Assembly (NCBI GenBank): GCA_963752225.1
Contig: CAVVXS010000010.1
Coordinates: 62,001-126,000, forward strand
Reading direction: 5' to 3'
Length of the DNA stretch: 64,000 bases
Source: JBBROS01 sp963752225
GTDB lineage: Bacteria; Pseudomonadota; Alphaproteobacteria; Acetobacterales; Acetobacteraceae
Below the pieces are notes generated by a model that saw nothing but the letters and a program-made list of their open reading frames with translations, did no database searches and was not told where the DNA came from. Both the position numbers and the translations under genes were made by a program. How positions within the stretch are numbered: the stretch's first letter is position 1; each line of letters starts with the position of its first letter. Positions 52,096 to 59,901 of this stretch are shown piece by piece.

Positions 52096-52806
52096 TTAGG
52101 CTTTACAGCCGGCCGTGGCGGCGAGGGTCGCCGCGAACCGGGCACCCTCACCCAGACCGAGCCGGCGGCTGCACTCCGGCACCGTGACCGCGCGCACAAC
52201 GCGGGTCGGCGAGGCCGACAGCAGCAGGATGCGGTCGGCCAACGCGGCCGCCTCGGCCAGGTCGTGCGTCACCAGCAACGCCGCGCAGCGACGGGTGCGC
52301 CAGGCGTCCAGCAGCACCGCCCTGCCCTGCTCCGCGGTTGCCGGGTCGAGCGACACGAACGGTTCGTCGAGCAGCAGCAGCGCCGGCTCGATCACGAAGG
52401 CCCGGGCAATCGCGACCCGGCGGGCCATGCCGAGCGACAAGGCCGGCGGATAGACGTCGGCCGCCGCCGAAAGACCCAACAAACCGAGCAGGCGCTCGGC
52501 TTGCGTGGGGTCGGACGGGCGAACCAGATCCAGGTTCTGCCGCACCGTACGCCAGGGCAGCAGGCGCGGCTCCTGGAACACCGTGCCGATCGCCGGCCGC
52601 GCGCCGCCGGGCCAAACGATGCGACCCTCGAAAGCCCCGTCGAGGCCGCCGATCAGCCGCAGCAAGGTGCTTTTGCCGCATCCGGATGGTCCCACCAGGG
52701 CCACCAGCTCCCCCGCCTCGAGCGTGAAGCGCAGATCCTCGAGCACCGTGCGCGAGACGCCGCGCTCCACGACCTGCTTGCGCCGGACGTCCACCTCGAG
52801 GATCAC
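52096..52806 (-). CDS. NitT/TauT/Ssu-type ABC transporter ATP-binding protein
   Basis: 236-aa ATPase: Walker A LVGPSGCGKSTLLRLIGGLDG, Q-loop VFQEPRLLPWRTV, Walker B LLLLDEPFVSLD, H-loop VTHDLAEAA. The signature is changed to ALSLGMARRVAIARA (LSLGM instead of LSGGQ/M), a mild departure in the ABC motif. GTG 52806 overlaps the permease stop by 4 bases. Third gene of binding protein-permease-ATPase. Confidence 0.88.
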   Translation of the reverse strand: MILEVDVRRKQVVERGVSRTVLEDLRFTLEAGELVALVGPSGCGKSTLLRLIGGLDGAFEGRIVWPGGARPAIGTVFQEPRLLPWRTVRQNLDLVRPSDPTQAERLLGLLGLSAAADVYPPALSLGMARRVAIARAFVIEPALLLLDEPFVSLDPATAEQGRAVLLDAWRTRRCAALLVTHDLAEAAALADRILLLSASPTRVVRAVTVPECSRRLGLGEGARFAATLAATAGCKA

Positions 52807-53507
52807 CGCCACCGACTGGCCCGCCGCTCCAACGGCTGCAGCAGCAGCCATTCGATCACTTGCACGACCACCACGAACGCCATCGTATAGGCAAGGATGC
52901 CGGTCACGTCGAACAGCTGGAAGTAGACCTGGATCTGAAAACCGACGCCGTTGTTGCGGCCCAGCAGTTCGGCCACCAGCACGATCTTCCAGATCAGCGC
53001 CAGGCCCGATCGGGCGGCGGCGAACAGATAAGGGTAGAGCTGCGGCAGCACGATGTGGCGCAGGCGGGTTGCGCGGGGCATGGCGAAGCTTGCGGCCATC
53101 TCGGCCAGGGCTGGGTCGAGCGCCCGCGAGCCTTCGCGCAGGGTGACGGCCGTGCTGGGCAGCTTGTTGAGCGCGACGGCGCCGATCGCGGTCGCTTCGT
53201 TCAACCCGAACCACACGTAAAGGAGAACAATGCCGACCAGTGCCGGCAGGTTCAGCAGCGCCGTGAGTAGGCTGTCGAGCAGGCGGTCCAGCAGCCGCCA
53301 GCGCCCCATCGCGACGCCGAGCGCGCTGCCCGCAAGCATGGCAAGGCTGAAGGCGCAGGCCACGCGCGCCAGGGTCACGCCGAGGTTGTAGGGCAGTTGG
53401 CCCGAAGCGGTTTCCGCCGCCAGCGCCGCGAACACCGCCGACGCGGGCGGAAACAGCCGGCTGCCAGCCCAGCGCGCCGCGATCTCCCACGCGATCAGAA
53501 GGCCCAA
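52803..53507 (-). CDS. ABC transporter permease (BPD type, NitT/TauT/Ssu)
   Basis: About 234-aa inner-membrane permease with the EAA loop region DPALAEMAASFAMPRATRLRHIVLPQLYPY and several spans. No ATG/GTG/TTG exists at the expected N-terminus: the frame stays open upstream to 53549 with Arg-rich residues (SSRLARLAARIGP), but the first usable codon is TTG 53507; CTG 53540 is an alternative that would keep that positive stretch. It sits right after the binding-protein stop. Confidence 0.82.
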   Translation of the reverse strand: MGLLIAWEIAARWAGSRLFPPASAVFAALAAETASGQLPYNLGVTLARVACAFSLAMLAGSALGVAMGRWRLLDRLLDSLLTALLNLPALVGIVLLYVWFGLNEATAIGAVALNKLPSTAVTLREGSRALDPALAEMAASFAMPRATRLRHIVLPQLYPYLFAAARSGLALIWKIVLVAELLGRNNGVGFQIQVYFQLFDVTGILAYTMAFVVVVQVIEWLLLQPLERRASRWR

Positions 53508-53547
53508 AGTGGGACCGATCCGCGCGGCTAGACGGGCCAGACGACTG

Positions 53548-54555
53548 CTAGCCGGGTGTGACGTCGTCGGATGACCAGAACGTGCCGGCGGCCAGATGCG
53601 GGGCGGCGCCGACCAGCGGCGGGCCTCCGGTGGCGGCCAGGATGTCGTAAAGCCGGGCGGCGTCGTCGCGACCGGCGCCACGTTCGTCGGGGATGCCGCT
53701 GCGATACCAGTCGCGCAAGCGGTTAAGCTCACCGGGGCTGGACGCACCGGTCAGCGGCGCCACCCGATCCCACTCCGCGTCGGACGTGGCCAAGATGTCC
53801 CGCGCCTTGCGCGAAGCGTCCAGGAACGCCCGCAAACCGCTTCCAGGACGCTTCGCCCACTGCTCGGAGAACACCCACCCCAACACCGGCGTGCGAGCGG
53901 AAACGCCGAGGCCGCTCACGGCCTGCTCCATTGCCAGGACGGACCGCATGCCGTCCGCCTCGGCCCGCGCTGCATAGGGCCAATAGGTCAGCGCCGCATC
54001 CAGGCGCCCGGCGCGAAGCTGTTCCAGCAGCAGCGGCGGCGGGCCGAACACCTTGTCGGCCTTGGCGTCGAGATCGAGGCCGAGCGTCTTGCCGGCAAAG
54101 GCGCGAAGGATCAGCCAGCTCTTGTCGAGCGGTCCGCCGGCGATTCCGAACCGGCGCCCGGCGAGGTCGGACAACGTGCGCACGGGGGAGTTGGACGGCG
54201 CCACCACTGCACCGACCGCCGAGGTTGCCGGCGCGAACGTCCAGTCGGCGCCGGACGCGCGTTGCCGCGACACCCACAGCCAATCCTGCACTGCCATGTC
54301 GACGCGCCCGGCCTGCAGGGCCACCTGCGCCGCCTGGGTCGCCGCATATTCGGCCGGCTCGACGGCAAAACCCCCGGCACGGTCGAGGCCATGGGTGCGG
54401 ATCACGTCGAGTTCCCAGGCGACCGAGCCGAACCGCAAGGTGGCCACGCGGACCGGCGCGCTCTGTGCCGCGGCCGGCGTCGCGGCCAATGCCACGGCAC
54501 CTGCCATCAGACCGCGGCGGCTGACGGACAGGGATGTGGGTGGCGCACCGGTCAT
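53548..54555 (-). CDS. NitT/TauT/Ssu-type ABC substrate-binding protein
   Basis: 335-aa exported binding protein with a Tat-like signal (SVSRRGLMAGAVALAATPAAAQS). The mature part RVATLRFGSVAWELDVIRTHGLD resembles aliphatic sulfonate/taurine receptors, followed by AGRVDMAVQDWLWVSRQRA and RTLSDLAGRRFGIAGGPLDKSW. ATG 54555 chosen over an upstream in-frame start. Heads the transporter operon, and follows the TPP enzyme genes after 60 bp. Confidence 0.85.
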   Translation of the reverse strand: MTGAPPTSLSVSRRGLMAGAVALAATPAAAQSAPVRVATLRFGSVAWELDVIRTHGLDRAGGFAVEPAEYAATQAAQVALQAGRVDMAVQDWLWVSRQRASGADWTFAPATSAVGAVVAPSNSPVRTLSDLAGRRFGIAGGPLDKSWLILRAFAGKTLGLDLDAKADKVFGPPPLLLEQLRAGRLDAALTYWPYAARAEADGMRSVLAMEQAVSGLGVSARTPVLGWVFSEQWAKRPGSGLRAFLDASRKARDILATSDAEWDRVAPLTGASSPGELNRLRDWYRSGIPDERGAGRDDAARLYDILAATGGPPLVGAAPHLAAGTFWSSDDVTPG

Positions 54556-54615
54556 TCCCGGCCATCTAGCGCCCGCCGCTACCCGGCGCAACCGGGTGCA
54601 CGGCCGGAGATCCCC

Positions 54616-55215
54616 TCACAGTTGGTGATGCGCCTCCGGGCCCAGCACCGCCTGCCGCATCCGCGCCTGCAGCAACGCGCCGTCGCGCGGCGGCAGCACC
54701 AGCGGCAACGGCGCGGCGGCCACCTTCGCCAGCGCGAACAGGCATCCGTCCGCATGGATTGCCTCGCGCAGCCCGGGCACCTGCCCCGGCTCCGTCACCA
54801 GCAGCGTGCGCGGAAACCCGGCCGCGGCGGCGATCGCCACCAAGTCGACCCCGTGCTTGGTGTGCGTCTCCTGCATCCCGGTCTCGCCGTAGTGCTCGTT
54901 GTCCTGCACCAGGATCGCGAGGTTGGCCGGCCGCTTCACCGCGATCGTGGCCAGGCTGCCGAGGCCCATCAGCATCTCGCCATCGCCAGTGATCACCAGC
55001 ACCCGTCGGGACGGCTGCGCCAAGGCAAGGCCGAGCCCGATCATTGCCGCCCCGCCCATGCCGCCCCAAAGCGGCAGGTTCTCGGCGCAGTCGCCCACCG
55101 CCGTGATGTCCCAGGCCGGCGCGCCGAGCCCGGCCACCACCAGCATGCCGCCCCGATCGGCGAGCACGGCGCGGCACAACTCGCGCCGATCGAGCCGGGC
55201 CTTGTCGTCCGCCAT
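54616..55215 (-). CDS. Two-subunit TPP decarboxylase, TPP-domain subunit
   Basis: 199-aa C-terminal (PP) half of a thiamine-pyrophosphate decarboxylase, like the beta subunit of sulfopyruvate or phosphonopyruvate decarboxylases. TPP/Mg motif is GDGEMLMGLGSLATIAVKRP with G77-D78-G79 and N106 (LVQDN). WGGMGGAAMIGLGLALAQPS precedes. ATG 55215 lies 4 bp after the alpha gene. Adjacent sulfonate-type transporter makes a sulfo- or phosphono-acid substrate plausible. Confidence 0.85.
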   Translation of the reverse strand: MADDKARLDRRELCRAVLADRGGMLVVAGLGAPAWDITAVGDCAENLPLWGGMGGAAMIGLGLALAQPSRRVLVITGDGEMLMGLGSLATIAVKRPANLAILVQDNEHYGETGMQETHTKHGVDLVAIAAAAGFPRTLLVTEPGQVPGLREAIHADGCLFALAKVAAAPLPLVLPPRDGALLQARMRQAVLGPEAHHQL

Positions 55216-55219
55216 CGCC

Positions 55220-55753
55220 TCAATCCTTCCCGAACGTCTTGGCACCTAGCACGCGCTGACCGATCAGCGTCGCCGTCGGGCGGAACGTGTTGAATGCCAT
55301 GCGCAACGTCGCATCCACGGTCGGCGCCACATCCTCGGCATGGTCGGCACGGCGCACGAGCGTGCCCATCGCCTCGAGCACCGCTTGCGTCGCGGCGCCC
55401 ATCGGCACCTGCGCCGGGTTGAACTCACCGAAGTCGCCGCGCATCGTCACGATCATCGGCATTGGCGTGCGGTGCAACAGCGGCAACGACAGCATGTTCA
55501 CGCAATTGCCGACACCCGAACTCTGCATCAGCAGCACACCCTTGTCGCCGCCCAGCCAGGCACCCGACAGCATCGCGATCCCTTCCTCCTCGGTGGTCAG
55601 CGTCACGACCTGCATGGCATTGTCGGCCAGGCAGCGTCGGATCAGCCGCGTGTGCCCGGCGTCGGGCACGAGCGCGACCTGCCGGATGCCGTGCTGCTTC
55701 AGCAGCTCATAGATCTGGTCCGGCCAAGACGTCGCGGCGTCCGCTGCCTGCAT
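55220..55753 (-). CDS. Two-subunit TPP decarboxylase, PYR-domain subunit
   Basis: 177-aa N-terminal (PYR) half: VALVPDAGHTRLIRRCLADN, the catalytic Glu in LTTEEEGIAMLSGAWLGG (E55-E57), and SSGVGNCVNMLSLPLLHRTPMPMIV with RGDFGEFNPAQVPMG. This is the layout of sulfopyruvate decarboxylase alpha (ComD). Active site forms at the interface with the beta subunit. ATG 55753. Confidence 0.85.
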   Translation of the reverse strand: MQAADAATSWPDQIYELLKQHGIRQVALVPDAGHTRLIRRCLADNAMQVVTLTTEEEGIAMLSGAWLGGDKGVLLMQSSGVGNCVNMLSLPLLHRTPMPMIVTMRGDFGEFNPAQVPMGAATQAVLEAMGTLVRRADHAEDVAPTVDATLRMAFNTFRPTATLIGQRVLGAKTFGKD

Positions 55754-55870
55754 GCTTCTCCTCCGCATCCCGCGGCGACAGCAGATGCGCCGGCGCTCCA
55801 CCTGTCAAACCGGGCGGACCCATACGCGTCGGCGCCGCGGGCCATACCTGACCGCCTGCGGCGTCGGACG

Positions 55871-56350
55871 TCAGTCGGGCATAGCCCCGTGACGTTGCAG
55901 CGCTCGCGACATCAGCACCACGTCGCGGCCGCGGTTCACCTCGAGCCCGACGCGATGCCAGCCCAGCCGCGCATACAGCGCCTCGGCGGTCCGGGTATAA
56001 AGCCACAGCGTCTCGACGCCCGACTCCACGGCGAACGCCTCGACCCGGCGCACCAGCATCGTGCCGCAGCCCCGGCCGCGATGGGCCTCTTCGACGAGCA
56101 CTCCGGCAAGCCAGGGCGTCAGGTCCGGGCGCGATGCCAGGTCCTCATGGGCCAGGCTGGCGGTGCCGACCGGCGTCGCACCGTCGAACAGCACGAACGT
56201 TTCCTCCGGGCCGACATGCGGCGACAGGACCAGCGCCGTCATCTCCTCGATCGTGCGGCTGCCCGGATAGCCGAAGGCGCGGACCAGCCACCCCGCCACC
56301 AGCGGCGCAAGATCCGGGCGATCGGAAATGGCGACAGTCTCGAGACCCAC
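55871..56350 (-). CDS. GNAT family acetyltransferase
   Basis: 159-aa acetyltransferase with acetyl-CoA loop VEEAHRGRGCGTMLVRRVEAFA and the C-terminal WLYTRTAEALYARLGWHRVG. ATG 56350. It stands between the enolase-superfamily gene and the TPP subunits; substrate unknown. Confidence 0.83.
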   Translation of the reverse strand: MGLETVAISDRPDLAPLVAGWLVRAFGYPGSRTIEEMTALVLSPHVGPEETFVLFDGATPVGTASLAHEDLASRPDLTPWLAGVLVEEAHRGRGCGTMLVRRVEAFAVESGVETLWLYTRTAEALYARLGWHRVGLEVNRGRDVVLMSRALQRHGAMPD

Positions 56351-56375
56351 GATTCGCTCCCGCGTGGACGACCAG

Positions 56376-57473
56376 CTATATACGATAGCGCTCGATCACC
56401 TGCATATCCGGCTCGAACCCAAGGCCCGGCGTGTCCGGCAGCGTCAGCGAGGCTTGCTCCGGGGACCAGAGCGGATGCGGTTGCGCGTCCAGCGTGATGA
56501 ACGCGGTTTCCAGCGGCGCCGGCCGGGTCATGGCGGCGATGACGTGGGCCGAGGCGAGGTAACCCGGCCCCCAATAGAAGCAGTGCGGCACCACCCGCAC
56601 CGAATACGCTTCCGCCAGCGTGATGATGCGCCGCATCGCGCTGATGCCGCCCACCTTGATCACGCTCGGCTGCACGAAGTCGACGGCATCCGCCTCGAAC
56701 AGCTGCCGGAAGTCATGCAGCGTGCAGACATTTTCCCCCGCCGCGATCGCCACGCCCTCGAGCCGCACGTCGGCAAGGCCGGCGAAATCCTCCGGCGGCC
56801 AGACCGGCTCCTCGAGCCAATGGAAATCGTCATCGCCGATCTCGCGGGCGATGGCCCGCGCCTCGTCCACCGCCCAAAGGCAGTTCACGTCCAGCATGAT
56901 CCGCGTGGCCGGCTCGACTGCTCGTCGGGCTGCCCGGAACGCCGGCACCGTGTTCTCGTGCAGTTTGATCCACGTATAGCCGGCGTCCTGGGCCCGTCGC
57001 ACGTTGCGCGCGATCGCGTCGCCGTCGCCGCCATACCGCATCAGGCTGGCATACAACGGCAACGGCCGCGCTTCGCCGCCCAACATGCGGAATAGCGGCA
57101 CGCCCGCGCGTTTGGCTGCGAGGTCCCACAAGGCGATGTCCATCGCCGACAGGGCGTACATGACCGGCCCGGTGCGGCCGAAGCCATGGAACGCGCGCTG
57201 CGCCTCCTCCATCGTCGCCGCGATCGGCGCCGGGTCACGGCCGACGAACCACGGGCCGACCAGCGCGTCCAGGATCGCCTGCGTGCCGGGGTTGACCAGG
57301 TGGCCGAACCCCTCGCCCCAGCCGACCAGGCCGTCGTCGGTTTCGACCCGCACGATCAAGCTCTCCATCGCCGTCCATGGCCTGGCATCGAGGCTCGGCC
57401 GCATGCCGATCTTCGGGCCGCCGGTTTCGAACGGGATGCTGACCCGCCAAGTCTCGATCCGGGAAATCGTCAT
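56376..57473 (-). CDS. Mandelate racemase/muconate lactonizing enzyme family protein
   Basis: 365-aa enolase-superfamily enzyme. N-terminal capping domain; barrel with KLHENTVPAFRAARRAVEPA, metal ligands in IMLDVNCLW, WLEEPVWPPEDF, AAGENVCT, and a catalytic His in VVPHCFYWGPGYLA. Likely a sugar-acid dehydratase or racemase. ATG 57473. A decayed relative lies immediately upstream. Confidence 0.88.
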   Translation of the reverse strand: MTISRIETWRVSIPFETGGPKIGMRPSLDARPWTAMESLIVRVETDDGLVGWGEGFGHLVNPGTQAILDALVGPWFVGRDPAPIAATMEEAQRAFHGFGRTGPVMYALSAMDIALWDLAAKRAGVPLFRMLGGEARPLPLYASLMRYGGDGDAIARNVRRAQDAGYTWIKLHENTVPAFRAARRAVEPATRIMLDVNCLWAVDEARAIAREIGDDDFHWLEEPVWPPEDFAGLADVRLEGVAIAAGENVCTLHDFRQLFEADAVDFVQPSVIKVGGISAMRRIITLAEAYSVRVVPHCFYWGPGYLASAHVIAAMTRPAPLETAFITLDAQPHPLWSPEQASLTLPDTPGLGFEPDMQVIERYRI

Positions 57474-57847
57474 GGATGCTCCTTCTCAGGCGACAAAGCG
57501 GGCAACGGCAGCTGGGTCGAACGAGAACCCCGGCCCGGGCGATCCGGCAACGCTGCCGCAAGCGCCAAGGCTCATTTCCGTGAACAGATGCGGCGACACC
57601 GGCACGCCCGCCGCATGAGCCCGTCGCGCGACCCAAAGCAGACCGCTCGCCTCGCCCGCGTGGTCGCGATACTGCAGCGGCTCCTCGATACAAGCGAGCC
57701 CGAACCCCTCCACCGTCCGGATGCCCCATTGAGAGGTTGTTCGGATCCCGCCGCTTGTTTTGCCGCCGAGCTTAGCGTGCCCGGCCCGGCTTGCCACCTC
57801 CTGCGGATCGGCCCAGATTTTTGCCGCGAACGGGCGTGAGGGACTGA
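57474..57847. other. Divergent spacer holding the gene remnant
   Basis: 374-bp region between the minus-strand enolase-superfamily gene and the plus-strand TPP operon. Aside from the mandelate racemase-type remnant (57486-57716), I see no further gene or obvious operator. Promoters for the plus-strand operon should be at 57720-57840. Confidence 0.55.
57486..57716 (-). pseudogene. Remnant of a second mandelate racemase-type gene
   Basis: Short frame that joins pieces found far apart in intact enzymes: TVEGFGLACIEEPLQYRDHAG (the metal-binding I-E-E-P strand), WVARRAHAAGVPVSPHLFTEMS (the catalytic-His helix and loop), and PGPGFSFDPAAVARFVA (the usual C-terminal end). Roughly 250 residues that should lie before and between are missing, so it is a deletion-derived fossil. 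Confidence 0.7.
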
Positions 57848-58378
57848 ATGGACGCGGCCGAGAACCGATCCTGGCACGCCATCCTGCATGCCGTGCTGAA
57901 GGCCAACGCGGTCCGCCTGTTCACCTACGTGCCGGACCGCGTGCTCACCCCCTTGATCGCCGCCGCCGACGCCGACCCGGAACTGCTCAGCTTTGCCGCC
58001 GCCCGTGAGGAGGAGGCGGTCGGTATCGTGTCCGGCGCCTGGATGGCGGGCATGCTGGGCGTGGTCGCGATGCAGACTAGCGGCTTTGCCACGATCCCAA
58101 ACGCCCTCGCCTCGCTCGCCGTCCCGTATCAGATCCCGCTGCTGATGATCGTGTCCGAGCGCGGCACGCTGGGCGAGTTCAACCTCGGCCAGGCCATGGT
58201 GTGCCGCACGATGCGTCCGGTGCTGGCGTCGCTCGGCGTCGAGCACCACACGGTGACGCGGCTGGACGAGCTCGAGTTCATCGCCGACCGCTCGATCAAG
58301 CAGGCGGTCATGACCCAGGCGCCGCTCGCGCTGATCCTGTCGCCGCTGCTGACCGGCGGCAAGGTGTTCAAGGCCTAG
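57848..58378 (+). CDS. Second two-subunit TPP decarboxylase, PYR-domain subunit
   Basis: 176-aa PYR half: LFTYVPDRVLTPLIAAADADPELLSFAAAREEEAVGIVSGAWMAG with catalytic Glu (E54-E56), and TSGFATIPNALASLAVPYQIPLLMIVSERGTLGEFN. Similar in plan to the minus-strand copy, but with differing sequence (for example TYVPDRVL against ALVPDAGH), so they are distant paralogues, not a recent duplication. ATG 57848. Confidence 0.85.
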   Translation: MDAAENRSWHAILHAVLKANAVRLFTYVPDRVLTPLIAAADADPELLSFAAAREEEAVGIVSGAWMAGMLGVVAMQTSGFATIPNALASLAVPYQIPLLMIVSERGTLGEFNLGQAMVCRTMRPVLASLGVEHHTVTRLDELEFIADRSIKQAVMTQAPLALILSPLLTGGKVFKA

Positions 58379-58387
58379 GAGGCGCGC

Positions 58388-58996
58388 ATGGACGGCACTC
58401 ACCTCAGCAACCTCAAGCGCATGAGCCGGATCGACCTGACCCGGCGTCTCATTGCCCGCCTGCACCGCGACGAGGCCGTCATCGGCGGCATCGGCAACAC
58501 CAACTTCGATCTTTGGATGAGCGGCCAGCGGCCGCAGAACTTCTACATGCTCGGCAGCATGGGCCTCGCCTGCCCGATCGCCCTCGGGGTCGCCTTAGCC
58601 CAACCCGAACGCGGCGTCGTGGCACTCGAGGGCGACGGCTCGCTGCTAATGCAAATGAGCTGCCTGTCCACCATCGGCAGATTGCGACCGCCGAATCTGC
58701 TGATCGTTGTCATGGACAATGCCTGCTACCAGATCACCGGCGGTCAGCCGACCGCGACCGCCGGCACCCTCGACTTGGTCGGCGTCGCCCGCGCGTCCGG
58801 CCTGCCGAGCAGCCATTGGGCCGCCGACGAGGCCGCCTTCGAGCAGCTCGTCGAACGCTGCCTGGCCGAGCCCGGCCCCCATCTCATCGGCGTCCGCCTG
58901 GACGATCAGCAGGCGACCGGCACCACCGAGCGTGACCCGGTCGCCATCCGGCAGCGCTTCATGCGCGGCATCGCCAGATTGGAGCAGACGCCATGA
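58388..58996 (+). CDS. Second two-subunit TPP decarboxylase, TPP-domain subunit
   Basis: 202-aa PP half: TPP motif LEGDGSLLMQMSCLSTIGRLRPPNLLIVVMDN with G82-D83-G84 and N111, preceded by FYMLGSMGLACPIALGVALAQPE. 9 bp after the alpha gene, with AGGAGGCGC before the ATG. Last 4 bases overlap the DUF1932 gene. Confidence 0.85.
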   Translation: MDGTHLSNLKRMSRIDLTRRLIARLHRDEAVIGGIGNTNFDLWMSGQRPQNFYMLGSMGLACPIALGVALAQPERGVVALEGDGSLLMQMSCLSTIGRLRPPNLLIVVMDNACYQITGGQPTATAGTLDLVGVARASGLPSSHWAADEAAFEQLVERCLAEPGPHLIGVRLDDQQATGTTERDPVAIRQRFMRGIARLEQTP

Positions 58997-59850
58997 CCAC
59001 TGTCGCGTTGATCGGTTGCGGCGAGGTCGGACGCTGCTTTGCCCGCGACCTGGTGAAACAGGGCCTCACGGTCACCGCCTTCGATATCGCGCCGGCCGCG
59101 CGGCTACGTGACGCGCCGGTGCAGTGGCGCGACACGCCGAAGGCGGCCGTCGCCGGAGCCGAGCTGGTGATCATCGCCGTGACCGCCGGTTCGGCGCTCG
59201 TTGCCGCCCGCTCGCTCGACGGTGCGCTCGGGCACGCGCCCTTCGTGCTCGACGTGAACTCGGTCTCGCCTGCCACCAAGGCGGAGGACGCCGCCGCGGT
59301 CACCGCTGCCGGCGGCCGCTATGTCGAAGCCGCGGTGATGACCTCGGTGCCGCCGCACGGCCTCGCCTCGCCGATGCTGCTCGGCGGCCCGCACCGGGCG
59401 GCGTTCATCGCGGTGGCCGAGCCGTGGGGCATGCGCCTCACCTCCTACTCCGACCGCATCGGCGCCGCGTCGTCGGTCAAGATGTGCCGGTCGGTGATGA
59501 TCAAGGGGTTGGAGGCGCTGTCCACCGAGTGCCTGCTGACCGCCCGGCATTACGGCGTCGAGCGCGACGTTCTGGCCTCGCTCGCCGACACTTTGCCGCA
59601 CGAGGACTGGTCGGAACTGGCGCGCTACATGATTGGCCGCGCCCTGATGCACGGCCGCCGCCGCGCCGAGGAGATGCGCGAGGTGGCGCGCACCGTGGCC
59701 GACGCCGGGGTGGAGCCGCTGCTGAGCCGTGCCATCGCGCAACGGCAGGATTGGGCCGCCGACCGCGGCGCCGCCATGGGCGGCCGCCTCCCCGGCGACC
59801 TGCCCGGCCTGCTCAACTCCATGGTCGACCGCCCCGCCGCCGCCGAGTAG
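58993..59850 (+). CDS. NAD(P)-binding DUF1932 dehydrogenase
   Basis: 285-aa beta-hydroxyacid dehydrogenase-like protein: Rossmann motif VALIGCGEVGRCFARDL, VLDVNSVSPATK, then AASSVKMCRSVMIKGLEALSTE and a C-terminal DUF1932 helical domain (about residues 190-260). Probably reduces the aldehyde formed by the TPP enzyme or oxidises its hydroxyacid precursor (inference). Overlaps the beta subunit by 4 bases. Confidence 0.86.
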   Translation: MTTVALIGCGEVGRCFARDLVKQGLTVTAFDIAPAARLRDAPVQWRDTPKAAVAGAELVIIAVTAGSALVAARSLDGALGHAPFVLDVNSVSPATKAEDAAAVTAAGGRYVEAAVMTSVPPHGLASPMLLGGPHRAAFIAVAEPWGMRLTSYSDRIGAASSVKMCRSVMIKGLEALSTECLLTARHYGVERDVLASLADTLPHEDWSELARYMIGRALMHGRRRAEEMREVARTVADAGVEPLLSRAIAQRQDWAADRGAAMGGRLPGDLPGLLNSMVDRPAAAE

Positions 59851-59901
59851 TCTGCGGTCAACGCCGCCGTCAGAGCGGCCGTGACCGAGGGAGACGCGGC
59901 G

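Noticed and set aside
55236..55252. TGGCACCTAGCACGC, similar to a sigma-54 -24 element.
   Set aside because: The -12 half does not match and the site is inside coding sequence.
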